Assembly (NCBI GenBank): GCA_031308135.1 | Contig: JAHLJT010009436.1 | Location: forward strand, 155,890,750 to 155,954,749 | DNA length: 64,000 nucleotides | Direction of reading: 5' to 3' | Source of the DNA: Acheta domesticus | Taxonomy: Eukaryota > Arthropoda > Insecta > Orthoptera > Gryllidae | Part shown: one piece after another, positions 1-10,830 of the stretch | Layout: every line of letters begins with the position of its first letter | How positions within the stretch are numbered: the first letter of the stretch is position 1 | The notes under the pieces: generated by a model | Told to the model about the DNA's origin: nothing | Seen by the model: only the letters and a program-made list of their open reading frames with translations | Databases searched by the model: none | Made by a program: the position numbers and the translations under genes

Positions 1-202
1 ATCCCTCTCTCCTCATCCCTCTCCCCTTCTCCCCCTCTCCCCTGCTCACCACTCTCCCCTTCTCATCCCTCTCTCCCTCTCTCTCTCCCTGTCTCTCCCT
101 CTCTTCACCTCTATTTCCCTCATCACCCCTTCTCGCCCTCTCTATCCTTCTCTCTCCCTCTCTCCCATCTTCTCCATCTCGCCCTCTCTTTTTCTCTCAC
201 TT

Positions 203-234
<32 letters not shown>
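1..234. repeat. CT-rich simple repeat at the window edge
   Basis: The plus strand is almost purely pyrimidine, built of degenerate CCCTCTC units and ending in a clean (CT)n run at about 206-234 followed by an A run. It probably continues beyond the left edge. No function is implied. Confidence 0.9.
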
Positions 235-237
<3 letters not shown>

Positions 238-1783
238 AAAAAAACAATTCTCATTCGCGTACTCTCTCATACATGCCTACAAGCTCAACAAATAAAAAAG
301 TTTCGAAACACGAAGAAATTTGATGAATGAAATGCGTCTACAAGGACGTTCTTAAGAAAGAAACAACCCTTTGGAATTCGATGATGATCCTTCAAAATTA
401 TGTAACTCACAAGTCATTACAATGGTGCTGATTCTTGGTGGATATGAGAGATGTCATTTCCTTTAGTGCCTGCTTCTTGTTAAGATATCGTTGGAGCTGT
501 TATCGTGTCCTTTGAACCTTAAGAGGTAATGAGAGTAATAAAAGCATACTATATGATGGTTGCTGATAAGTTATTTACAATCATTCGCTTGTGTACAAAT
601 GGGTTTTCATTAGTATTTTTAGAATTTTTGTTTCTTGATTTTTGCTCATCTTATTGTTGAATTCTTTTAAAACGCAGATAAATTTTGTAATCTGATATTG
701 AATTAAAATATTTTTGTTAATATCCTAATTATTATGACTTGATGGCTACCTTGCCTAGTGAACTCGATTGTTAAAGTTCGATATACATACTTGAGCCGAG
801 TAAGACAATTTTACGAGTTTTAATAAAATTTAAACGTTCGTAATTCTACATTCGTCTTGACAACAAATCTTTCTGATGGTCCCCAATAAATAAACTGGGG
901 ACCACGTTAATGCAAACGTTTCCGTCACCGTGTGGCGTTCTCCAAAGCAGGCGCAAAGCTACGCTGAGCATCATCACTGTTAGTGTTGTGGCCTTAACAG
1001 TTAAATGGTTATTTCTTAACAATTATTAGTTGAAAACTGTTATGCGAACTTACATCGTGTTCATCTTGTTAATGACTGTTGTCGGTTAAAATTCACAGTA
1101 CTGCATCCTATCGGCAGAAACTGAATTACAAGATTTCGCGGCAATCATTTAAACGTTAACAGTTTCACTGCAGCCAATCAGTGGTAATTAGCAAGCGTTA
1201 TTTATAAATTCAAATTATATATCAATTAATAAATAATTCTTCACTATTACAAACCATATACCACAATATTAATTAATAATAATTATTATTGTTTTTATTA
1301 TTATTATATACTCTACAATAAACGAGTTTGTCCCTGAAATTAAATCCGTGCAATATATTTATTATTCCTTCTGCAACATTGCTTCTTATGTGAGATTTGC
1401 TAATACTTCTCTAAGGTAGTTAAAAAAATAAAAGGAATTGTTACTGTCAAATAACTCGCATTATTTTTAATGTCCAACAGTCATTACGACTTTACCTCTA
1501 GGTAAGCTAAAACATAGTTTTCCTTGATGTTATTTTTAGCACACAAGTACCCTACACGAAAGAATATTTGAAATCTGAACCCAAATCAGGAATCACTGTC
1601 ATTTAAGCATTATACTACAGGCATCTGCTAGCCAAGAACTATTCTTTCTTGGCAGTTTATTCCGTCTGTAGGTCTCGTTCATATCAGCTGTTTCTAGGTC
1701 CTAACATTTTGGGGGAAGTGATAGAAGAAAGCTCCGTAAGACTGCTGCACAAGCTTTAAATTGCTACCAACGTTATTCTTTTC
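235..1783. other. AT-rich intergenic or intronic DNA
   Basis: No gene or recognisable element seen. The one structured spot is a perfect 9-bp stem at 877-885 and 896-904 (TGGTCCCCA with its complement) around a 10-base loop. It lacks a hammerhead core or any other known RNA motif. Confidence 0.6.
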
Positions 1784-3332
1784 GCCTGGTGCAGTGCCCT
1801 CTGGAATACAAAGCCTGGCAACGGGCAGCCATCTTGCCAATGACGTCACGATGAGTAGGCCCACCAGTCCCGCCGCGGGCCTACGATCTATGCTGAAGTT
1901 AATAGCAAGAGCATTTCACAATATATTTGTCCCTGCTACATTTCCCACCAACAGATTTTGGAAATGAAAATCGAAGGATTTATATTTTTAGAAATATGTT
2001 GCTTTTATTTCAGGAAAATGTTTCTTTGAAAGAACAAAAATAAAACCTTTCCTACAACTATCAAGAAAATTAAAATCAGAAGTTAATAAAAATACACTTT
2101 GATTAATTTTAGGAATAGTAATTTATTTTGAAGAAAATCATATCACAATTTACATATATTACTCAATACATATTTTGTGTATCACCACAAAATATTTAAG
2201 TTGTTTCTCAATACATATGCATACATATTCCTACATTAATAAACACAAAAATTATTTTTACAGAATAGACGATTTAAAATATTTTGAGAAAGAAAAGTAC
2301 AGAAATAGAATCATGCTGCATGCTAGATTTTGATTTGACATATCACGTAACAATTATGTATATATTAAAACATACAAGACATCCCACATAACGTAATATT
2401 TGAAGTCCTGAACGAAAAAATTGATAAGGAAAATTCATTTAAAATACCGAATGAGGAGATCCTGCTAGCAATTAGATTTATGTTGAATAACAAATTCTTC
2501 ATGTTCAATGATTCTTGTTACAAACAAAAACATGGGGACTCCAATAGGTGGACCCATGAGTTCTCTCTTTTCTGAATCGGTTATGCAGCAGACACAGTAA
2601 TCTTAAGTCAAAATGAAGTAATATTTTGTGCTAGATATGTGGATGATACATTATTATTTGTTGATGAGGCAAAGATTGAATCAATTTTTCAACAATTCAA
2701 TAACTATCACCAAAACTATCACTATTATTATCACCGTTTGCAAGTTTAAAGTATTTTTTAAACACCTACCCTTGAATAATTGTTGGGTATGAAAGTTTTC
2801 TCTCTGCAAATAGCTCTGATCCACGCACTCCTTGGTTACTTCTCTTTGCAAAAACCGAACACACTAACATCAGGGCCATTTCGGTAGTTGCCTTTAAATT
2901 GGGCATACAACACTTGAAAGTTATTGTGATGAGCTGTAAATGAAACAATAAGGGTTTGAATAGTTCCGAATTTGTTAACATCTGTTAACTGTGTAATCAC
3001 GTAAGTCCTAAACACTGTATGATCAATGTGCACAATAACCTACAAGCTTAACACGTTTTTACAAATTGAAGCACAAATATATCATTTGCTTATATTTGTC
3101 TTAATTTTAGATCTAAGACGTAAACTGAACTTAATCAAAAACTATTTGTACTTACCAAGTTCGAATTTCCGTAATTAAAAATAATCCAATTGCTGAAAAA
3201 TCACAACCAACACAACATAGCAACACGCATAACACACGGAGTATCCGGTCGGAGAGTCTCTTCGTGGGCCTACTCGTGCTTACGTCACAAAATCGTCGCC
3301 AGGCTTTGTATTCCAGAGGGCACTGCCTGGTG
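1784..3332. mobile_element. 1.53 kb DNA transposon with inverted ends, hAT-like, carrying a Penelope relic
   Basis: The left end at 1792 begins CAGTGCCCTCTGGAATACAA. The same sequence occurs inverted at the right end (3297-3324), perfect over about 28 bases. A second matching block reading GAGTAGGCCCAC lies further in on both sides, so the inverted ends are about 80 bp. Both ends are flanked by GCCTGGTG (1784-1791 and 3325-3332), an 8-bp target duplication. Eight-base duplications and CAG termini are typical of hAT elements. The interior is AT-rich and encodes no transposase I can see. It contains a reverse-transcriptase relic at 2378-2730, probably a later insertion. Alternatively the whole unit is a Penelope-like element with inverted terminal repeats. 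Confidence 0.75.
2378..2730 (+). pseudogene. Penelope-like element reverse transcriptase fragment, broken
   Basis: Conceptual translation across three frames gives consecutive pieces of a Penelope-type RT. First comes IPNEEILLAIRFMLNNKFF followed by FNDSCYKQKHG. After a +1 shift in a run of four G at about 2533 comes GTPIGGPMSSLFSE. In a third frame comes FCARYVDDTLLFVDE, which holds the YVDD catalytic box. The order (YTxIP-like start, YKQxxG, GTPxGxPxS, YVDD) matches the RT palm of Penelope-like elements. At least two frameshifts and stops after GGPMSSLFSESVMQQTQ make it dead. Fingers, thumb and the GIY-YIG endonuclease are absent. It sits within the inverted-repeat element at 1784-3332. Confidence 0.82.
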
Positions 3333-3469
3333 TCGCAACAACTGGTTCAACTCTTAGCAGATGGCACATGGCACATAGACATGTTATTTTTCAATAATTA
3401 TTTTCAACTGTTATTACGAGTCGACTGTTATTCCAATAACTTATTGCAGACGAGATGAGAGCAATGTTA

Positions 3470-4078
3470 ATCGATGGTAGAGCGTGATAAACCTCGATAG
3501 TATCAAAAACTATGGATAGTCTTCAAATAATCTATCAAATAATATCGATAAAACTATCGAAACATACAAATTACGAAAATCAAATATATTTGACTAATTG
3601 ATTATGTTTTTCAGTAAATAAATAAACCGCAATAATGTTATGGATGAATTTTTCCGATAAATTTTCTGTCATTAAATGCAAACTTTGAAAATATGTAAGA
3701 TATTGTATTTCTATTTCAATGTAGCCACCTCAAAAAAAATTGGCAAATATCACAACACGGTTTTTCTTGTTATTTTTGTCACACAAGTAGCCTGCTCGGA
3801 AGGATACATCGCTCATCGTAAACGTGGATTTTATCGTTCTTTCTTTTATCAAGAAAATACAAAGCGAACTAGTGTTTGGACCAGTGATCTCGATGTATTT
3901 ATAAAGGTAAGAGGTAAGTAGACGATGTATTATGTTGCTGGAATATTTGTAATTGAAAATGAATTATCTAAATGTATACATTTTAATAAAAAATTATTCC
4001 AATAACATCCGATAGTTTTTAAAAGAATTGATAGTTACGGCAGTTTTTATAGAGGTTTAACGAACCCTATGGCGATGG
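3470..4078. mobile_element. Putative degraded hAT-like element with CTATCGAT subterminal repeats
   Basis: The left end (3478, TAGAGCGTGATAAACCTCGA) matches the inverted right end (about 4048-4069) at about 15 of 22 positions, sharing TAAACCTC and ATA. The flanks ATCGATGG and GGCGATGG agree at six of eight bases. Several CTATCGAT-like subterminal motifs lie inside both ends. An 81-codon open frame at 3676-3921 lies within but resembles no transposase I know. Confidence 0.5.
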
Positions 4079-4440
4079 CTTGTACGAGAACGTGGGCGGC
4101 TGCGGGGCGAGAGAGCACCGCGTAGCGCGACCGCTCAGCTCGCAAACAGGTCGATGCCACTAATATCCCGCGCGGAATGGGACGATCGAACCAGATAAGG
4201 CGGAACTGTTCTGACCCCGGTGCCTCCTCGCTCATTGACAGCGTTATTGCCGCAATCCTGGCCGGCGGCGCCCGCTACACCCGCCGGCGTTCGTCTTCAT
4301 GATTACGTTTCCGCCCGGAGAGGCGCCACCGTCGCCGGGAAGCTCGGTGCTGCGACCAGGGGTAGTCGATTATTGGTATTGCCAAGGACTTGTTTGCCTG
4401 GGAAGGCAAAGAGAAACGGGGCGTTAAGAATGTCTTGGCG
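4079..4440. promoter_or_regulatory. CpG-rich block
   Basis: GC- and CpG-rich against AT-rich flanks. The core holds a TALE-type TGACAG at 4236-4241 and, just after it, the short palindrome ATTGCCGCAAT at 4246-4256. No conserved coding frame is visible. A regulatory role is inferred from composition and motifs only. Confidence 0.4.
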
Positions 4441-5084
4441 GTGAGTTCTTTGCGAAATTGGCAAAGCTTTAAACTCTATTCAGCGTTTCTGTACAATAAT
4501 ATTTCTCTTTGGAAAATTTTCGTTAGGTTTTCCATTACCTATTTTACGGAATAAACCTGCGAGTAAAAATTTTTAGAGAAATAGAGAAACAAGATTCGTT
4601 AGACTCCCAGAAAGCAGAATTTTACAAAGGCGTACTATATGGAAATAATGTCCACATAAGACGAATATTGAAGAAAATGTTTTGAAAATGTTTGTAATGA
4701 AAATTATTCGTGCTCTTGTGATCTCTCTTTCAACATATGATTTATATGTATGTATATTAATTTAAGGGAACTTTTTTACTATTCTAATTCTATAATCTGC
4801 TCAGTGTTCTCAAAATATAAGAATAATTGCTGTTCAAGGTGTACATAAAAAGTAAATCCTACAGCCTAAATCAGACGTGTATGCCAATTCAGGAAGTAAA
4901 TGTCTTACTCTTTTCCTCCTGAAAGAGCTAAATTTAACAGTAATACTTACACAGCTCGCGTGGCTTCTGTTTAAGGTGAAATAAAAAAAAAGATCTTTCC
5001 TCGTTGTTACATTTGGAAGGGCCTCTACACAAGCCGACAAGGGTCTGTGGTTCGAGGCTCGTCCCACATGCACCATAACCGCAG
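4441..5084. other. AT-rich stretch, nothing recognised
   Basis: No coding similarity, repeat structure or RNA gene seen. Confidence 0.55.
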
Positions 5085-5545
5085 CGCGCTTCTCCGTCAG
5101 CGGGGGCCCCTCCCGAAAGGCTAATCTCGCCGACAATGCGCACGTGGCGGCGGGGGTGGGGGCAGCGGGGGCGGGGGCGGCGCAGGGATTTATCCACTTA
5201 GCGGCGGGCACTCCGCTCGCTGCGCGGTCGCCGCCAGATTACGTCAAGTGGAACGAGGTTTTTACCCGGCCCGACCCCCCGCGCCTCTCCCCACCCAACC
5301 TGCCAGCCCTCCCACCCCTCCCACCCTGTGCCCCGCTCCGCGTCTCCTCGCGCCATTCTCCCAAGCCCCGACCCACCTACCCGGCCCGCACGCATGCCCG
5401 CCCCTTCTAGCTCCGCATCGGCCTCGCTCAGCGTTGCTACGCCTCTCTCCGCCTAGCCCCGCTCCACCCTGCCTTTCGCCGCCCTGCCTCGATCTACCTC
5501 GCCCCGCCTCGTCCACCTCTATATCGCTTTTGTTCACCGGCACTT
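5085..5545. promoter_or_regulatory. CpG-rich block with inverted NK2-like sites
   Basis: CpG-rich and containing a G-quadruplex-capable run at 5155-5182. Two NK2-class motifs lie 42 bp apart in opposite orientation: CCACTTAG at 5194-5201 and TCAAGTGG at 5244-5251. The right side turns C-rich and grades into a pyrimidine tract. Overlapping open frames on both strands are Pro- or Gly/Arg-rich and look like composition artefacts. Confidence 0.42.
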
Positions 5546-6239
5546 ACCTCTTTGATCCTCTTTGTTCCACTCCCCCCGTTGTTTTTCATTCTGCCTTCAC
5601 CATGTTTCTGACTCTCGGCTAAATTCTCACTATATGATTCGCTCTACGCATTTGCCCTCTGCTTCACAGTCTTCCATCCGTTCTTTCTCCCATTTTTCCA
5701 ACCTCTACCATTTTCTACTCCGCCTTCATGCTCTCCTCGATCTCATTCCTCGCCTCAGCTTACTCCTTCTCTTTCACCCTTCTTCAATCTCTGCACTTCT
5801 CTTATCCATTAATTTCTAACTTAACTACTTTTCCAGGGGCCCTCGTTCTAACAAACGTTTCTTTTCATGGGCTTTATGCATTGTATTGGGATCACTTGTC
5901 CTGTCAACTGATAATTTTGCGTCTATATTCACAACTCTTCTTCAGTTATTTTTGCATTACTGCTATTTAATTACTACTTTCTGATATCGAGTCATGCAAA
6001 ATCTTCATCGGCGAGTCTCTTTCTTTGAGAATATTTCTTTACTCGATGGCGATATTCCACTCACTTCCGTGTGCTTCGTATTTTCTCCTTGCGTAGCTTC
6101 AACCGCCAATGTCATAACGTGAACTTCTGCCAAAATGACTAGACGCTGTGACCATGTTCATACCGATTTTCCGTCACAATTCTAGTTTAAATTTATTTGA
6201 TACCCTCACTGTCACAGTCACCGCTTCCCTTTTCCTCCC
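5546..6239. repeat. Polypyrimidine tract grading into AT-rich DNA
   Basis: The plus strand is strongly C/T-biased to about 5830, then becomes ordinary AT-rich DNA. No gene recognised. Confidence 0.55.
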
Positions 6240-7330
6240 GTGCATTCAACTCCGCATTACGACCTCCCATTGAAGTCCACCTGCCGCGCGCCCTTGTCCC
6301 GTAAAGAGCCCGCGGGATGCGAGGGCCCCGTCTCTCCAGCGCGTCTCCCCGGGGTCGCGACATGTCGCCAGGCGGCCTGGAGCGCCCTTCTGCGCGCGCA
6401 GCAGCAATAGCCCTCCGCCTTCGCTCGGACGAGGGCGCACTGGGCGAGGCGAGGGTAGGGACGGGAGTGGAGACTCGGGGTAGAGGCGGAGGTGGAGGAG
6501 AGTGTACAAGTGGGAGGGGAGCGGAGGTTGGAGGTAGAAATAGGGTGGCTGGGGGAGGGTAGCGGTGACTGAAGGCGGGGGAGTAGGAGGAGGGGTGAGC
6601 GGCGGGGCGAGGATTGAGAAGGAAGTGGGGATGGTGACGAGAGCGGGGAGAATCGGAGGCGATGATGGCGGCGGACGAAATGGAGGAGGAGAAGGAAGAC
6701 GAGGAGGAGGAGGCGGCGGCGACGACGACGATAGCGCGGGCCGCGGAACTCGGCGCACGCTCCGCCGCCGCCGCCGGCTTACCCTGACAAAAGACAGGCG
6801 GCCCGCGCCTCATTTTAATTGCGTCCTCATTGGTCAACAATGCGCCATTGTGGGTCCTTTGTCCCGGCCCTTGTTTCTGTGTTTTATGAGGATGTCGAGG
6901 GGCGGCATATGCGCCGGCGGGAAGGAGCCAATAAGAGCCCGCGATTTGAATACGAGGCGGCGGAGGCGCGGGCGGCGAGTCGGGCGTGGGCGGTGGGGGC
7001 TGGGGTGGGACGGGGGAGGACGGGGGCGCTTGCCTGCGGGCCCGCCCGTGCGCTCGCGCGCCGGGAGCCCCCGAAAGTATCGGCGGCTTTTGTAGCGCGC
7101 TTTTAAGGAGATTGCGGGCAATTTCCCCGCCGTCGAGGCTTTGTGCCTGCGAGTGCGGGTGGCGGGCGCGGCGGGGGTGGAGCGGAGGGGCCCTTGGCGA
7201 TGGAGGGTGGGGACGGTGATGGTAACCCTGACCGTAGTTGTGACGATTACAATGGCAGTGAGATATAGTGGTGGCTATAATTTTGGTTCCAATAGGGAGG
7301 GCGATGGCGATGGCGCTGACGAAAACCACC
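6240..7330. promoter_or_regulatory. Large CpG-rich block with strand-composition flip
   Basis: The longest GC-rich block in the left half. It is C-rich on the plus strand up to about 6310 and G-rich from about 6400 to 7330. It includes a purine-rich trinucleotide tract at 6640-6770. A 378-codon frame on the minus strand (6193-7329) and several overlapping plus-strand frames are low-complexity Pro/Ser/Arg sequences with no recognisable domain, so none is called as a gene. Confidence 0.5.
6781..6960. promoter_or_regulatory. Candidate enhancer/promoter core: Sox palindrome with CCAAT boxes
   Basis: Inside the GC-rich block lies an AT-richer core. ACAATGCGCCATTGT (6837-6851) is two Sox-type sites (ACAAT/ATTGT) in inverted orientation. 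An inverted CCAAT box (ATTGG) precedes it at about 6829. CCTTTGT and CCCTTGTTTC follow, both Sox/TCF-like, then GAGCCAATAAGAG near 6927 with a forward CCAAT box. Motif names come from consensus knowledge; function is inferred. Confidence 0.42.
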
Positions 7331-7554
7331 TACGAAAGCAGTAGAAAAGTTGAATGGTTAATGATTTTGTTACGCGGGCGGGATTACAACTGGAATGGTT
7401 AAAGCAGGTGTCCTGTCCAGATAGTACCATGGGTCACAGCAATAATAGCGCAGTGGTAGTCGCAACAGTCCCTGACAATCTTGGTCATGTCGTTCATGTT
7501 AAAGGTGTAGTTCCGATGGGAACTCTAGAGGGCATTGATGACTGAGATTATTCG
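7331..7554. other. Degenerate GTGGT-rich spacer
   Basis: G-rich, diffuse GTGGT-like sequence without a gene. Confidence 0.4.
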
Positions 7555-7860
7555 AGATGGAGTGGAGGGGCCCGCGGGGAAGAGGGTGGCGCCGCTGCGT
7601 GGACAGACGCTGCGTCAGCACTGGCGGTGGCGAGAAAGACAGCTCTCCCCCCTCACTCATTCTCTCTTTCTCTCTCTCTCTCAATTCCCTTCCCGCCGGC
7701 GGCGGTGACGCGTCTGTGACGACGCAGTGGAGCGGTCCACCCTCCGGGCACAAACACCCCCTCCGCCCCCTCACTTCCTCAGCCTCGGAAGCCGCTCACA
7801 TCCACCCAGTGACCACGCTAGACACTGCTCCGCGAGATGCTCTCGGAATCCGTTGAACTT
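7555..7860. other. CpG-rich block
   Basis: G-rich at left, C-rich at right, with a (CT)n run near 7660-7682. No coding similarity. Confidence 0.45.
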
Positions 7861-8580
7861 GAAAAACGTGTTAGCTGAGGAAATTTTACTCTAAATATTC
7901 GAACCGGATGTTGCGTCGTAAAATTAACAAAGTGGTGACATGACATCATCAAAAATATTGTTTTCAACGAATATTAAGTTGCAATGTCAATGTCATTTCT
8001 GGAAAACCTGATATAAAAAAAGTCTGGAAATTTCATTGTTTGGCAAAAGTTATGAAAAAATTTAAGGAATTTTTAAAATAATCCTCAGGAATTAGAGACA
8101 TTTTGAGACATTTACACGGCGAGATATTCCTTAAAACATAAGTACGCGTTATCGTTCGATACAATTTTAATTGTTATGTAAATATTATTAATTTTGCCGT
8201 TATTTTAGAGAAATCAGAAATTTTACAGTTTAACAATAGATACCAAAACCTTTCTTTTGTTTAATATTTTAAATAGTGAAAGGTAAAAAAAATCTTTTCA
8301 GAAAAAAAACAACAAAAAGCAATGCTCTTTAAAAAGCGAGAAAGGTAATACAAAATATGATCTATTCTGCAGGAAGTTTTTTTTATATTATCCCGTATAT
8401 TTCCTGAATTAACATACATTTTCGTTAATAATTTAAAAAAAATTGAACTTCAAAACTCTTGAAATTAACATTATTCAAAGTTTTTTAGAAAAAATCATGA
8501 GCACACAGTTTTCTCCGATTTTTGTACCTTTTTATTTTTTGTGCATATACCCCAAACTTTACCAATTTGAGAGGAGGTAG
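7861..8580. other. AT-rich stretch, nothing recognised
   Basis: Rich in A and T homopolymer runs. No open frame or repeat structure of note. Confidence 0.55.
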
Positions 8581-9300
8581 TTTTTCTCTTTCTCTACGTT
8601 CCTGCTTTCATATGTCTATTTAATTGCCTCTTTTCTTTCCATTCTTCCTCTTTTATCTCCTTCTTTCCTTCCGTCTTTCCTTTCTTTCTCCTTCCTTTCT
8701 TATCATTCTCCAATTCCTCTCCCTCTCACCTCGCTCATTAACCTCCTTAGTTCTTCTGCGACTACTCTCTCCCTCCCTCCTTTTCTTTCACTTTCCTTTC
8801 TCTCTCACTGTCATATCCGTCTCTTTCCGTCAACTCGTTCCTTCCCCTCTCTCTTTCCTTCCCCTCTCTCTCTTTCCTTCCCCTCTCTCTCTTTCCTTCC
8901 CCTCTCTCTTTCCTTCCCCTCTCTCTCTTTCCTTCCCCTCCCTCTCTTTCCTTCCCCTCCCTCTCTTTCCTTCCCCTCTCTCTCTTTCCTTCCCCCCTCT
9001 CTCTTTCCTTCCCCCCTCTCTCTTTCCTTCCCCCCTCTCTCTTTCCTTCCCCCCTCTCTCTTTCCTTCCCCTCTCTCTCTGTCCTTCCCCTCTCTCTCTG
9101 TCCTTCCCCTCTCTCTGTCCTTCCCCTCGCTCTTTCCTTCCCCTCCCTCTCTTTCCTTCCCCTCCCTCTCTTTCCTTCCCCTCCCTCTCTTTCCTTCCCC
9201 TCTCTCTCTTTCCTTCCCCTCCCTCTCTTTCCTTTCCCTCTCTCCTTCCCCCTCTCTTTCTTCCTTCATTCTCTTTTTCCCCCTCTCGCGTCTCCTCTTG
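8581..9300. repeat. Pyrimidine minisatellite, about 18-19 bp unit
   Basis: From about 8840 to 9250 the unit CTTTCCTTCCCCTCTCTCT repeats roughly twenty times with small length changes. Degenerate CT-rich sequence flanks it. All pyrimidine on one strand, so it could form triplex DNA. The 230-codon plus and 152-codon minus frames across it are repeat artefacts. Confidence 0.9.
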
Positions 9301-9560
9301 TCTTGATCGCCTCTAAAAATAAACCGGCTGCTTAGCCTATGCAGGCGCCCATATCCGCCTTCCCGAACGCTAATCGCTCCGCCCTCGAAGCCCGCGCGGG
9401 CGGCCTCCGGTGACGGCGCTCATTAACTGGAATAATTCAGCGTCCCCCGAGGAGGAATGCGGCCGCCGCGGGCGGGATGTGGCCAATGGAATCTACGACG
9501 CAGCACTTCCTCTCCATTACCTTTGTTATTCGAGGCGGCGTTCAGTAAGGCACGTCGCGT
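9301..9560. promoter_or_regulatory. CpG-rich block with CCAAT box and Sox-Oct-like motif
   Basis: GC-rich with AT-rich cores. CCAAT lies at 9483-9487. CTTTGTTATTCG at 9521-9532 resembles a Sox-POU composite site. A CTCATTAAC homeodomain-like motif lies near 9419. Function is inferred. Confidence 0.4.
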
Positions 9561-10429
9561 TAGGTTACATCGTATTGCGCTCGCCCACGACAAATATTCT
9601 TTCCGGCCTAAGCGTGAGCTCTAGTATATCGCATGCACTTGACGTTCCAATTCTTCAACAGGTAACATAACTTTTCCTATCAGTATTTTCATTTTACAGT
9701 AAACTGCATCTTTCAACATTTTATCAGCTTATACATTAAAAAGTATGCCTTTTATTTTCTTTCTGTCGTAATGTAATGAGTTTAATGTGTAATACGTGAT
9801 ACGAGGTAAAGAAATAAACATTCTTCCGAGGCTGTCCATTTATCAAATTACAAATATTTTCAGTTCTAAGAAAGGTACTTTATCTTCGTTTCACGAACAT
9901 AGAAAATATTGGAGCGAAACTTACTGGTTTTATATTTAAAAAGTACTTTTTATATTGTACCCTAGAATTTTTCTAACGATGATGACTGATGCGTCATGAT
10001 TTATATATATTTCTGGGTCATGATTTCAGGTGCTTTAAAAAATTCTTACAAGGTGTATATGATGTTTTCTAGGCTCTTGGTAGGGTCGCAAAACTTGTTG
10101 CTCGAAAGCATAAAAACAAAAACTCTCACTCTTTAATACCGGAATTTTCATTAAATATGGAATGTTATTCCTACAAGATATGATGTCCGAGGAAGCACTT
10201 GTAACAAAGCAAGGTGAGGCCTAGCAACCTGTTGTCTTGCTCGCTGCCTCCTGTGCTAAGCAGATTCATCTTTGGAAGAGTTCTCAGGGCGTCTTCGGGG
10301 GACACAGGTCGTGGGTGTCGTACGTGTTTGCTTCTCTTCTAACCTCTAGAAATTATTACTCGCGCTGAGAATGATTCTTATAGTTGGCATCCCACTCGCT
10401 CCAGCCCATCCAAGAGCGAGACTTCTCCA
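9561..10429. other. AT-rich stretch, nothing recognised
   Basis: No gene, repeat or RNA seen. Confidence 0.5.
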
Positions 10430-10632
10430 GGTCCGAAGCCAGTGGAGCGTCCGCTCGGGAGGTTCGTTTACATAACAAGCGAGTGCCTTCGGAGGTGTCA
10501 ACGACGGCGCGCCCGCGCGGGCGGCGCCCTGATTTATATCGGGCGGAAACAATAAGTGCCCGCAAGGGCGGGCCTCCCCGCCCATGAGGACAAGAGGCGA
10601 GGGCGCGCATAGGCCAATGGGCGGTAGAGGAA
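10430..10632. promoter_or_regulatory. CpG-rich block with CCAAT/GC box
   Basis: GC-rich. GGCCAATGGGCGG near 10610 combines a CCAAT box and a GC box as in proximal promoters. It runs straight into the 14-bp tandem repeat. Confidence 0.35.
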
Positions 10633-10830
10633 GGGCAATGGGGATCGGGCAATGAGGGATGGGCAATGAGGGATGGGCAATGAGGGATGGGCAATGAGGG
10701 ATGGGCAATGAGGGATGGGCAATGAGGGATGGGCAATGAGGGATGGGCAATGAGGGATAGACAAAGAGGCGATGGGCAAGGGGCGGTGGGCAAGGGGCAA
10801 TGGGCCTAGGAGCGATGGACGAATAAGCGG
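10633..10830. repeat. 14-bp minisatellite, unit GGGATGGGCAATGA
   Basis: About nine near-identical copies from 10633 to 10760, then degenerate copies (for example GATGGGCAAGGGGCGGTGGGC) to about 10820. The unit length is not a multiple of three, so all minus-strand frames read the same Pro-Ile-Pro-His-type peptide. Those frames are not genes. Confidence 0.95.

Noticed and set aside
877..910. Hammerhead ribozyme starting CTGATGG
   Set aside because: Lacks CUGAUGA and GAAA core elements.
6193..7329. 378-codon minus-strand open frame
   Set aside because: Low-complexity Pro/Ser/Arg sequence from GC-rich DNA; overlapping frames on the other strand are equally open; no domain.
8624..9316. 230-codon Ser/Leu/Pro-rich frame
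   Set aside because: Encoded by a pyrimidine minisatellite.
9543..9560. miR-124-like TAAGGCACG
   Set aside because: Nine-base match only, no hairpin.
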